The notes beneath the pieces were generated by a model that was given only the letters and a program-made list of their open reading frames with translations, was not told the origin of the DNA and ran no database searches. From Pseudomonas sp. NC02 (GTDB lineage Bacteria > Pseudomonadota > Gammaproteobacteria > Pseudomonadales > Pseudomonadaceae), in the NCBI RefSeq assembly GCF_002874965.1, contig NZ_CP025624.1, positions 2,852,001-2,916,000 of the forward strand: a DNA stretch of 64,000 nucleotides, given 5' to 3'. A program made the translations under genes and the position numbers. Shown in pieces: positions 7,417 through 15,684 of the stretch. Every line of letters starts with the position of its first letter. Positions within the stretch are counted from its first letter, which is position 1.

Positions 7417-10140
7417 TCAGAACGCGTACTGCACCCGGCTGTAGTAATACCCGCCGGTAAACCCGAACGGCGAATAGCTGCCCCAGTTATCGCCGAACGA
7501 CGAGTTCTTCACGCCGATGTGATCCGGGTATTTGTCGAACAGGTTCTGCGCACCTACGGCCACCGTCAGCTGTTTGCTGATCGCGTAGGCCACGTCGAGG
7601 TCAGTGATCCACTTGGCCGAATACGTGCGGTCCAGGCTCGCGTCGCTGGAGCTGTTGACCTCGGTGTAGGTGCCGTAGCGAGTCAGGCGCAAGTTGACGT
7701 CGAAGTCGTGGATCGCCCAGTCGGCGGAGAAGATCATCTTGCTGCTGGGTGAGGTCTTGGTGATCAGTGCCCGTGACTGGCGACCCATCAACTGGAAGTT
7801 GCCCAGGGCGGCGAGCTGCGCCGGGGTGTCGTTGACGCTGAGGATCTGCGTGTGGTTGTAGTTCAGCGCCGCCGTCCATTTCACCGAGCCGTAGCGGTCG
7901 AGGTTCTGCCGGTAGTTGCCCACCACGTCCACCCCGGAGGTGCGGGTGTTGGCGCCGTTGGTGAAGTACTGCGCGCCCGCCGTGGCCGGTACGCCGATGC
8001 TGTCCAGCAGGGAGGCAATGCCCGGGCCCTGGAAGCGTTCGCTGAGCACCAGGCGGTCCCGCAGGTTGATCACGTAGCCGTCCACCGTGAGGCTCAAGTC
8101 ATCGCTTGGGGTCACGGCGAAACCGAGGCTGAAGTTGGTCGAGCGCTCCGGCTTCAGTGACTTGGCACCCAATGCCTGAGCGCCGGCGGAATCCACCGGC
8201 AGGATCACGTAGTTATACGACTGGTACACGCCATTGATGGTGTCGAACCCGGTGGAGCGTGCGGTGAAGATCTCGTTGGCCAGGGACGGTGCGCGAAAGC
8301 CGTTGCTCACGGTGCCGCGCAGGGCGAACACCGGGTTGAACGCATACCGCGTGCTGAGCTTGCCGCTGCGGGTACCGCCGACGCCTTCGTTGTAATGTTC
8401 GTAGCGTCCGGCCACGCCGATGTACCACTGCTCGGTGGGGTAGAACCCGAGGTCGACATAGCTGGCGACGCTGTTGCGGCTGACCTTCTGCGCGTCTTCC
8501 GGACGGATGCCGTTGGTGACCTGAGCCCCCGGATCGGGACGCTGCCCGGCACGCGGATGGCCTGCCGGGAACACGTAGCCGCCATCGATATAGGAAGCCT
8601 CGGAGCCGGCGCGGGTCTCGTAGCTCTCGCGCCGGTGCTCCAGGCCGAACGCCACGTCCAGCGGCTTGGCCAGGCCGATCTCGTAGGTGTTTTTCAGGTC
8701 GAGGTTGGTGGTGAGCTGGTCGGCGATGTAGATCCCGGAGGTGAACTTGTTCGGTGTGCTTTCGCCCAGGGACGGGTTCTGGTTGTCGTAGGTGCGCTGC
8801 TTGGCGTAGTTGCGCCCGTAGGTGCTGCTCAGGTCCCAACCCCAACCGCCGCCGAGGTCATTGCCCTTGGCACCGAAGGCCGATTGGAAGTCGGTCTCGT
8901 TGACCAGCCAGTACGGGCTGTAGCCATCGGGGTATCCATTGGGCCCGGTGGTGATGGTATTGCGGCCGTTGGGCAGGCGGAAGTTCTGGCCGTCGTTGTT
9001 CTCCCGGGTGGCCAGGGTGGAAAACGAGTACAGCGTCAGGTTGTCGTTCAGCGGCAGGTCGAGGTTGTACGCCACATCGCCCAACTGGCTGCGGGGCGAG
9101 CCGTAGCCTTTGTAGGTGTGGTGGCTGGAGGTGGCTTCGCGCGGGTCGGGGGAACCGTCCGCCAGCGGGTAGTAATGGCTGCTGTAGCCGTTGCTGCCGG
9201 CCTTGTTGTCGCGCTCCTGGTAGCGGGTGTCGAGGGACACGTTGAGCACCCCGGCTTCCCCCACCTGGAAGCCATAGTTCAGCGCCTCCTGGCCGGTGCC
9301 GCGCTTGCCGTCGTAGTTCTGGCCCAGGGTGGTGTCGGAACTGCCGCCGGTGGTCTGCTTGAGGATGATATTGATCACCCCGGAAATCGCATCCGAGCCG
9401 TATTGCGCCGCTGCACCGTCGCGCAGCACCTCCACATGGTCGATGGCAGCCACCGGGATCAGGTCGAGGTCGCTGGGGGCCGCGCCGCTGTTGATGCCGT
9501 TGATGTTCAGGGTGGCGCTGGTATGGCGGCGTTTGCCGTTGACCAGCACCAGTACGTGAGAGGCGGTGAGGCCGCGTAGGGTGGCCGAACGCACCACGCC
9601 GCTGGCATCCCAGCCGGCGCGGTCGGGCAGGTTGAACGAGGGGATGAGCTTGCCCAACGCTTCGAGCAAACTCGGCTTGCCCACGGCCCGCAGTTGTTCG
9701 CCGCTGATCACATCAATCGGCGTGGGGCTGGTGGTGACGGTGCGTTGTTCGGCGCCACGGTTGCCGGTGACCACCACGGTGTCGAGGGTGGGGGAGCGGT
9801 CTTCGGCAGATTCGACGCCGAAGGACGCCAGGCCGCACGCCAGCGAGAGCGGCAGGAGTTTCAGATGATTGTACCGATGTAGCCTTTTACGGTGAGCGAG
9901 CTTGCTGTGGCCAGGGAGCTTGCTGTGGTGAGGAAGCTTGCTGTGACGAGGGAGCTTGCTGTGGTGAGGGAGCTTGCTGTGGCGAGGGAGCTTGCTCCCG
10001 CTGGGCTGCGTAGCAGCCCCAATACCGTCGCCACAGTCTTCCGGGGAAATTGCGGAGTCAGGCTTCAGGGCCGCTGCGCGCCCCAGCGGGAGCAAGCTCC
10101 CTCGCCACAAAGGTGCCGTCAGCCAGTTGAATTTTCGCAT
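7417..10140 (-). CDS. TonB-dependent receptor with in-frame REP insertion at its N-terminus
   Basis: A 907-residue outer-membrane receptor: TonB-box-like DTVVVTG near residue 121, plug domain about 125-240, then a 22-strand-type barrel ending in Phe. Residues about 11-83 do not belong to the family. They are the translation of a REP doublet and of five 18-bp repeats (SKLPHH-type hexapeptides). The hydrophobic signal core (HLKLLPLSLACGL) therefore starts only near residue 92. AAGGAG lies 10 bases before the ATG at 10140, so translation through the insertion is plausible, but export may be impaired. It follows the amine oxidase and Rid genes on the same strand, 36 bp after Rid. Confidence 0.85.
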   Translation of the reverse strand: MRKFNWLTAPLWRGSLLPLGRAAALKPDSAISPEDCGDGIGAATQPSGSKLPRHSKLPHHSKLPRHSKLPHHSKLPGHSKLAHRKRLHRYNHLKLLPLSLACGLASFGVESAEDRSPTLDTVVVTGNRGAEQRTVTTSPTPIDVISGEQLRAVGKPSLLEALGKLIPSFNLPDRAGWDASGVVRSATLRGLTASHVLVLVNGKRRHTSATLNINGINSGAAPSDLDLIPVAAIDHVEVLRDGAAAQYGSDAISGVINIILKQTTGGSSDTTLGQNYDGKRGTGQEALNYGFQVGEAGVLNVSLDTRYQERDNKAGSNGYSSHYYPLADGSPDPREATSSHHTYKGYGSPRSQLGDVAYNLDLPLNDNLTLYSFSTLATRENNDGQNFRLPNGRNTITTGPNGYPDGYSPYWLVNETDFQSAFGAKGNDLGGGWGWDLSSTYGRNYAKQRTYDNQNPSLGESTPNKFTSGIYIADQLTTNLDLKNTYEIGLAKPLDVAFGLEHRRESYETRAGSEASYIDGGYVFPAGHPRAGQRPDPGAQVTNGIRPEDAQKVSRNSVASYVDLGFYPTEQWYIGVAGRYEHYNEGVGGTRSGKLSTRYAFNPVFALRGTVSNGFRAPSLANEIFTARSTGFDTINGVYQSYNYVILPVDSAGAQALGAKSLKPERSTNFSLGFAVTPSDDLSLTVDGYVINLRDRLVLSERFQGPGIASLLDSIGVPATAGAQYFTNGANTRTSGVDVVGNYRQNLDRYGSVKWTAALNYNHTQILSVNDTPAQLAALGNFQLMGRQSRALITKTSPSSKMIFSADWAIHDFDVNLRLTRYGTYTEVNSSSDASLDRTYSAKWITDLDVAYAISKQLTVAVGAQNLFDKYPDHIGVKNSSFGDNWGSYSPFGFTGGYYYSRVQYAF
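9891..9980. repeat. Five 18-bp tandem repeats derived from a REP half-site
   Basis: Five consecutive 18-bp units (9891, 9909, 9927, 9945, 9963), each ending in AGCTTGCTGT, lead directly into the intact REP arm. Because 18 is divisible by three, copy-number changes keep the reading frame of the receptor gene. The units encode SKLPHH, SKLPRH, SKLPGH and SKLAH variants. Confidence 0.9.
9979..10108. repeat. REP doublet inside the TonB-receptor coding start
   Basis: Inverted arms of the GAGGGAGCTTGCTCCCGCTGGG type (9979-10010 and about 10078-10108), the same family as 1161-1290. It lies within the reading frame of the receptor and is open in that frame. Confidence 0.88.
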
Positions 10141-10176
10141 GAGAGTGGAGCTCCTTGGTCTCGAGTGATGTCCCTG

Positions 10177-10668
10177 TCAGCGTTTGCGCGCGGCAACCGC
10201 TTCGATTTCTACCAGCCCGCCGGGCAATGGCAACGCGACGACTTGCACCGCGGTGCGCGCCGGTTTTTTCGGCTGCTCGGCACTGCCGAAAAACGGCGTG
10301 TAGCCTTCCTGCAACCCGGCAAAGTCGAGCTTGCCGCCCTTGGCTGGATCGCCCACCAGGAATATCCGCAGCTGCACCACATCTCCCAAATCCAGGCCCT
10401 GGCCTTGCAGCACACCCTTGAGCTTGTTGAGGATCGACGTGGTCTGGATGGCCGTGTCGCCATAGGCGGCAAACGAGTCTTTCGGCGCCTTGGGGTCATG
10501 CAGGTCGGCCAGCAACCCACTCACAAACAGCAGCTCGGTCTGTGGCGGCACCGACACCGCCAATGAGATCGGGAAATTCGAGTTCGGCAGCGGCACGCGC
10601 TTGATCTCATCGGCGTGGGCGGCAAGGGTGGTGGCGGTCATCAGCAGTCCTGCAAAAAGCGTCTTCAT
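10177..10668 (-). CDS. Exported Rid (YjgF/YER057c/UK114) family protein
   Basis: A 163-residue Rid-family protein with a Sec signal peptide (cleavage after A-H-A, residue 19). Rid enzymes hydrolyse reactive imine/enamine products of amine oxidation. The residues matching the RidA catalytic Arg (R138 in PARTAVQV) and Glu (E156 in VEIEAVA) are present, so activity is plausible. The ATG at 10668 has AAGGAA upstream and starts right at the signal peptide; a longer start at 10728 lies inside the previous gene. It starts 25 bp after the amine oxidase stop, so the pair is one operon. Confidence 0.88.
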   Translation of the reverse strand: MKTLFAGLLMTATTLAAHADEIKRVPLPNSNFPISLAVSVPPQTELLFVSGLLADLHDPKAPKDSFAAYGDTAIQTTSILNKLKGVLQGQGLDLGDVVQLRIFLVGDPAKGGKLDFAGLQEGYTPFFGSAEQPKKPARTAVQVVALPLPGGLVEIEAVAARKR

Positions 10669-10693
10669 CGGTTCATTCCTTGAGAGAGAAAAG

Positions 10694-12268
10694 TCAGGCG
10701 GCGACGCCCGGTTGCTGGCGTTCGGCATGCCGGCCGATCAGCGAGACGATGCGCCGCGCCGAATCGGCGGCGCTGTTCTGCCAGATGCCGACGCCGCCGT
10801 GGGCGAGGGCGTCGCTGGCCAGGTACGTGCGGCCCTGGGGCTCGTTGAGCAGGCGGTAGGCGCTTTCGCCGACCTCGTCGTTGACGATCCACGGGCCCTT
10901 GCTGTAGCTGACTTTCGACCAGTTGATCGCCACCGGTTTTTGCAGCTTGGCGCTGTGGCCGGGGTGCAACAGCTCCACCGCCTGGCGTGAGGAGGCGAAC
11001 TGTTCGGCCAGGGATTTCTGGCTGAAGGCCTGGGCCGATTCACTGGTGTTGTAGGCCGCCACCAGAATCCCCTGGGCGCTGTTGAGGCGGTCGCTGGGGT
11101 ACCACAGGCCTTTGACTTCATGGTCGAGGTACGACAGGCCGCCGTAGATGTTGAAGTCGGTTTCCCAGAAGCGCGGCGCCTGCCAGGCCACCTTGTTGGC
11201 CTGGTCGCTTTGCGCGGTCTGGATCGCCTGCTTGAAGGGTGCCGTGAAGTTGGTTGGCAGCTTGGCCAGCAGCGGCAAGGGCACGGTGACAATCGCATAG
11301 TCGGCACTCAGCACCTGGGTCTTGCCGCTGATGCGGTCGCGGTAGGTGATTCGGCTGCCTTGCTCCGAGGTCTGGATATCGCTGACTTCGGCGTTGAAGC
11401 GCACCGCATCTTTCAGATGTTCGTAGAAGGCATACGGAATGCGGTCCATGCCGCCCACCGGCTGGAACATGGTGGAGGAAAACTCCGGGATTTCATCGAA
11501 CACCAGCGCGCCCCACAGCTTGGGATTGAGCAGGGTCTGCAGCTCCAGCGGCGCGCGGGTCACGCCGGTCTGGTCGCCGGCGCCGGGCACGCGGGTGTAG
11601 CCGGAGCGCACCGAACCCTTGTATTGCAGGTCGCCGTTGAGGTCGCCGTACACTTTGAGGAAACTCAGCAGCGCCTTGCGGTCATCCACGCTCAGGTCCT
11701 GGTCCAACGCCTTGCGGCTGACCGTGCGGGCCAGCAGTTCCGAGAGCTGGCCGCGGGTGTCGTTGACCGCCTGGCGCAGCTGGAATGCCGGTTGCTGCGT
11801 ATCCGGCCGGGCCAGGGCGTTGCGGCTGCTGTTGACCAGTACTTGCAGCTCCACACCCAGCTCGCGGCAGTAGCCGAGGATCGTCTGGTGGTGGCTGGGA
11901 ATACGCGCGGGGCCGGCGTTGAAAAACTGCCCGTCATCAAAGTCGACGGTCTGGCTGACGCCGTCGTCGAAATCGACCTTGGTGCCTCGGCGCAGGGTCC
12001 AGTTGCGTCCACCCACCCGGTCGCGGGCTTCCAGGATCGTCACGTTGAACCCGGCCTTGCGCAGCTCATAGGCGCTGACCAGCCCGGAGATCCCGGCGCC
12101 GACCACCACCACCTGCTTGCCTTTGCCAGTGCTGCCCAATTGCAGTGGGGTAAAGCTCGATGCCACCGCCTGAGGCGTCAGCCCCAGCGCGCCCAATGCG
12201 CTGACAGCGGCGGAATAACCGCCCACGGCGGCAATACGGGAAATCAGTTCCCTGCGGGTAAAAGCCAT
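10694..12268 (-). CDS. Tat-exported flavin monoamine oxidase
   Basis: A 524-residue FAD-dependent amine oxidase of the flavin monoamine oxidase/L-amino-acid oxidase group. It begins with a Tat-like signal (TRRELI at residues 4-9 followed by a hydrophobic stretch). FAD motifs are VVVVGAGISG (about 53-62), E80, and VGGRNW (85-90). It should deaminate an amine or amino acid in the periplasm to an imine, which the co-transcribed exported Rid protein could hydrolyse. TonB receptors on both sides suggest that the substrate is taken up across the outer membrane. The exact substrate is unknown. Confidence 0.88.
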   Translation of the reverse strand: MAFTRRELISRIAAVGGYSAAVSALGALGLTPQAVASSFTPLQLGSTGKGKQVVVVGAGISGLVSAYELRKAGFNVTILEARDRVGGRNWTLRRGTKVDFDDGVSQTVDFDDGQFFNAGPARIPSHHQTILGYCRELGVELQVLVNSSRNALARPDTQQPAFQLRQAVNDTRGQLSELLARTVSRKALDQDLSVDDRKALLSFLKVYGDLNGDLQYKGSVRSGYTRVPGAGDQTGVTRAPLELQTLLNPKLWGALVFDEIPEFSSTMFQPVGGMDRIPYAFYEHLKDAVRFNAEVSDIQTSEQGSRITYRDRISGKTQVLSADYAIVTVPLPLLAKLPTNFTAPFKQAIQTAQSDQANKVAWQAPRFWETDFNIYGGLSYLDHEVKGLWYPSDRLNSAQGILVAAYNTSESAQAFSQKSLAEQFASSRQAVELLHPGHSAKLQKPVAINWSKVSYSKGPWIVNDEVGESAYRLLNEPQGRTYLASDALAHGGVGIWQNSAADSARRIVSLIGRHAERQQPGVAA

Positions 12269-12294
12269 GATTCGCTCCTTGAGATAGCGGTTTG

Positions 12295-14415
12295 TCAGAG
12301 GTCGTAGCGCACGGTCAGCAACAGGGTTCGCGGGTCGTTGACCGAGTAGTAGCGGGCGCCGCTGGAGGGCACGTAGCCCACCGACTGCGGGTAGGCGCGG
12401 TCCAGCAGGTTTTTCACCGCCAGGGTGGTGGTCCAGTGGCCGTCGCCACTGATGTAGCGGGTGTTGGCGTTCCAGAAGGTCTGTTGCGGGATTTCCTGGA
12501 TGTCGTCGTTCAATGCGTTGGCGTAGGACTTGGTCTGGAACTGCGCATCGGTGCCTGCCAGCCAGGTGCCCGGCAGCCCGGCCGGGATGGTGTAGTTCAG
12601 GCCAACGCTTGCATTCCAGCGTGGCGAGAACACCAGTTGCTTGCCGTTGGCATCCACCCCGGCACCGCTGGCGTTCTGGAAGTCGTCGTACTTGCTTTGC
12701 AGGTAGCCGACGTTGGCGGTCAGTTGCAGGTCGCGGCTCAGGGCCGTGAGGGTTTCCAGCTCCACGCCGTAGGTGTGGGCACGGCCGACGTTGGTGCGCA
12801 GGCTCACCCCCAGCGCCGGGTCATAGGCGTTGGTTTGCAGGTCTTTGTAGTCGTTGTAGAACAGCGCGACGTTGGCCCGCAGGCGCTGGTCGAAGAAGTC
12901 GCCCTTGACCCCGGTTTCCCAGGTGGTCACGTCTTCCGGGGAGAACGCCTGTTCGGCGGCGGCCTGGGTGGGGGCGCGGTTGTCGTAGCCACCGGCCTTG
13001 AAACCCTTGGCGACGTAGGCGTATTGGTTCAGGTGCGGGGTCCAGGCGTATTCGAAGCCGATCTTCGGGCTGGTGGACTGCCAGGATTTGCTCGACTCGG
13101 CGGTGAAGTTGGTGCCGGTGATTTGCCGGTCGGTGTTGATCGCGTAGTTGGTGAAGTCGAAATTCTTGTGCTCGCGGGTAAAGCGCAGGCCGGCGATCAG
13201 CGACAGTTGTTGCGTCAGCTTGTAGGTGCCCTGGCCATACAGCGCATAGCTTTCGGTGTTGGTGGTGCTGTATTGGCCCTGGCCGATCACCCGATTGCGG
13301 GCGATGGAATAGGTAAGGTTGTCGCGGTCGGCGTCGAACTTCTCGCGGTACAGGTACACCCCGGTGCTGAAGCTGAAATCGTCGTAGTCGCCGTTGAGCT
13401 GGAACTCCTGGGTCGCATAGTTCTGCTTGTACAGGATCAGGTTGTTCTGGATCAGCGCGGCTTGCCCTGAGTTGTCGTAGTCCACCGGTTGGTGGAACGC
13501 CGAGTAGGCCGTCACTGATTTGAAGTTCAGGTTGTCATTGATCGCGTAAATCGCCCGCAGTACCGAGCTGCCCTGGTCCAGGCGGTTTTTCGGGTCGAGG
13601 CTGCTGTAGCTCTTGAACTTGTCGAAATGCCCGTTGGCGTCGAAAGGCGTGTAGCTGGTGGTGTCGCCCCGGTCGAAGGTACCGGCCAGGGTCAGTTGCA
13701 CATCCCACGGCGAATCCACCGGCTTGTAGCGCAGCTTGCCGCGGTAGGACTGGATGTCGACGTTGTTTACATCCTTGCTCCGGGTGGGGTCGGAGACGGT
13801 GCCGTCGCGGCTCAGGCGGATCGCCGAGAAACTGCCGAACAGCGCGTTGTCCACCAGCGGGCCGCTGATCAGCAGGCGTGCGTTCTGCGCATCGTAGTTG
13901 CCGGCGCCCAGCTCTACAAAACCACGGGTTTCCTGGGTCGGGTCGCGGGTGATCACGCGGATCGCGCCGGCGCTGCTGTTGCGTCCGTACAGGGTGCCCT
14001 GGGGCCCGCGCAGCACTTCGACACGCTCCACATCGTTGAAGTCGAGCATCGACGAAATCGCACGCGGGATGTACAGGTCATCGGCATACACGGCGACGGC
14101 GGCTTCCTGGATCGGGTCGGTTTCACCGATACCGCGAATGCCGTAGGTCTGCGCGCTGTAGGAGATCGACTGGCGGCTGAGTGTCAGGTTCGGCACCTGG
14201 CCCGCGAGGTCGCGCACGCTGTTGATCTGCTTGTCTTCCAGGGCCTTTTCATCAAACGCGGAAATCGCCAGCGGGGTTTTTTGCAGGTCTTCGCTGCGGT
14301 GCTCGGCGGTGACGTTGACCACCGGCAGGGCGGTGTCGTCGGCGTGAACGGAAAGGCCGAACAGGGCGAGGGAGATGGCCAGTGCCAGGCGATTGGGTAC
14401 GGCGGTAGGACTCAT
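12295..14415 (-). CDS. TonB-dependent receptor
   Basis: A 706-residue outer-membrane receptor with signal peptide (MSPTAVPNRLALAISLAL, cleavage near HA-DD at about 25), a plug domain starting near residue 45 (KTPLAISAFDEKAL) with VEVLRGPQGTLYGRNS, and a beta-barrel to the C-terminus (LLTVRYDL). The start at 14415 has AGGGG upstream and places the signal peptide at the N-terminus; 14463 would add 16 residues. It precedes the amine oxidase on the same strand by 26 bp. The plug resembles receptors of the siderophore/vitamin type, but in this sulfur-gene context an organosulfur ligand is possible (inference). Confidence 0.92.
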   Translation of the reverse strand: MSPTAVPNRLALAISLALFGLSVHADDTALPVVNVTAEHRSEDLQKTPLAISAFDEKALEDKQINSVRDLAGQVPNLTLSRQSISYSAQTYGIRGIGETDPIQEAAVAVYADDLYIPRAISSMLDFNDVERVEVLRGPQGTLYGRNSSAGAIRVITRDPTQETRGFVELGAGNYDAQNARLLISGPLVDNALFGSFSAIRLSRDGTVSDPTRSKDVNNVDIQSYRGKLRYKPVDSPWDVQLTLAGTFDRGDTTSYTPFDANGHFDKFKSYSSLDPKNRLDQGSSVLRAIYAINDNLNFKSVTAYSAFHQPVDYDNSGQAALIQNNLILYKQNYATQEFQLNGDYDDFSFSTGVYLYREKFDADRDNLTYSIARNRVIGQGQYSTTNTESYALYGQGTYKLTQQLSLIAGLRFTREHKNFDFTNYAINTDRQITGTNFTAESSKSWQSTSPKIGFEYAWTPHLNQYAYVAKGFKAGGYDNRAPTQAAAEQAFSPEDVTTWETGVKGDFFDQRLRANVALFYNDYKDLQTNAYDPALGVSLRTNVGRAHTYGVELETLTALSRDLQLTANVGYLQSKYDDFQNASGAGVDANGKQLVFSPRWNASVGLNYTIPAGLPGTWLAGTDAQFQTKSYANALNDDIQEIPQQTFWNANTRYISGDGHWTTTLAVKNLLDRAYPQSVGYVPSSGARYYSVNDPRTLLLTVRYDL

Positions 14416-14724
14416 GATGGACCCCTGAGGTGGTTGACGGTTTAGGCAAAATTGGGCCTCCACCTGGTCAGGGGTCGGTACTGGATGTAACAGTATTTGT
14501 ATAAATGCCGGGCGTAAAAGTCCGATTAGTTATAAGTTAATTATAAAAAACAGGTATGTATTGGTTTGAATGTGATGCGTAAGGCTGATGATATTTTTCA
14601 GCCGACAAAAAACAAATGTGGGAGCGGGCTTGCTCGCGAATGCGGTCGCTCAGTCAACATTGACAGTGACTGAAACACCGCATTCGCGAGCAAGCCCGCT
14701 CCCACATTTTGATCTCTGTTGGGT
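14416..14724. other. Intergenic region with AT-rich promoter zone and REP doublet
   Basis: No gene is seen. The part next to the receptor gene (about 14480-14600) is markedly AT-rich, with several TATAA-like stretches, and probably holds the receptor promoter. The distal part is the REP element at 14614-14709. I could not assign a convincing -35/-10 pair. Confidence 0.5.
14614..14709. repeat. REP doublet (GGGAGCGGGCTTGCTCGCGA type)
   Basis: Perfect 33-bp inverted arms (14614-14646 and 14677-14709) around a 30-bp centre. It lies just after the end of the sulfur-gene run and could define the 3' end of its transcripts. Confidence 0.9.
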
Positions 14725-15684
14725 TTAGTAACCGCGTTGGGTATCAGCGAGGTTTTCCAGCGGCCGATCACTCAGATACCTTTCCAGATTGCCCAGGAAA
14801 CTGTCCGCAATATCATGCCGGCTATTGGTCGAAATCGCCGACGTATGCGGCGACACCCTGACCCTCGGATGCCCATACAACGCATGCCCGTCCGGCAATG
14901 GCTCGGGCTCGGTCACATCCAGCGAAGCCAGCCCGATATGGCCGCTGTCCAGCGCCTCCAGCAGCGCCTCATGATCCACCAATCCTCCCCGGGCAATATT
15001 GATCAGGTGCAACCCTGGCTTGGCATTCGCCAGCGCCTCCCGATCGACGATATGCCGTGTGGCCTGGGTCAGTGGCGCTGCCAGCACCAGGTGATCGGAA
15101 CGCGCAAACAGGTCATGGATATCCCGCGCCGCTTCCACACCCTCCACGTCAAACGGCGTGTTACTTTGGCGTAATGCCACCACCTTGATCCCCAACCCAT
15201 GAGCCTTCTGCGCCAGGCTGCGGCCAATCGCGCCAAACCCGAGAATCCCCAGGGTGGTGCCCTTGAGCGGGCGCAACGGGGTGAACTGCCACTGGGCATC
15301 CTTTACCCAGATATCCGGCAAATGCTTGGCCGCCGCGAAGATTGCCGCGAGGGCGAACTCGGCGAGGTTTTCGGCGGCGCTGCCCCGTGAGGTGCTCACC
15401 GGCGGCCCGTTGAACAGCCACCTGGGATAGAAGTCGATGCCCGACGACACCACCTGGATCCACTGCACGCCATACGGCCAACCCGGTGGCGGTGTGTCCG
15501 GCGCGGTGTAGCCGCGCACATTGATCGGCCGGGCCAGCAGGATATTGGCCTGGGCCGGCAAGTCGCTGGGCACACCGGCCGGCACGCTGATCACCTCTGC
15601 ACCGGGGTGCGTGAGGGCCAGGCGCTGGCGGATGACTTGATTGAAATCTTCGTCCAGCTGGCTGGCGATAATCACCTGGCTCAT
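14725..15684 (-). CDS. D-2-hydroxyacid dehydrogenase
   Basis: A 319-residue NAD(P)-dependent D-isomer 2-hydroxyacid dehydrogenase. The Rossmann motif GFGAIG is at 149-154. The catalytic triad residues are R232 (NIARGGLVD), E259 (DVTEPEP) and H280 (SPHTS). The ATG at 15684 overlaps the stop of the upstream acyl-CoA-dehydrogenase-like gene by 4 bp and has AAGGAA upstream; the longer open frame is an antisense artefact of that gene. As last gene of the sulfur run it may process a carbon skeleton released by desulfurisation (inference). Confidence 0.9.
   Translation of the reverse strand: MSQVIIASQLDEDFNQVIRQRLALTHPGAEVISVPAGVPSDLPAQANILLARPINVRGYTAPDTPPPGWPYGVQWIQVVSSGIDFYPRWLFNGPPVSTSRGSAAENLAEFALAAIFAAAKHLPDIWVKDAQWQFTPLRPLKGTTLGILGFGAIGRSLAQKAHGLGIKVVALRQSNTPFDVEGVEAARDIHDLFARSDHLVLAAPLTQATRHIVDREALANAKPGLHLINIARGGLVDHEALLEALDSGHIGLASLDVTEPEPLPDGHALYGHPRVRVSPHTSAISTNSRHDIADSFLGNLERYLSDRPLENLADTQRGY

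Noticed and set aside
9891..9980. 18-bp tandem repeats as a possible CRISPR-like array
   Set aside because: The units are contiguous with no spacers and derive from a REP half-site.
12292..13470. Long plus-strand open frame (392 codons) opposite the TonB receptor
   Set aside because: Shadow frame produced by high third-position G+C; its composition is Val/Gly/Ala/Gln-rich without domain features, and the receptor on the other strand is clear.
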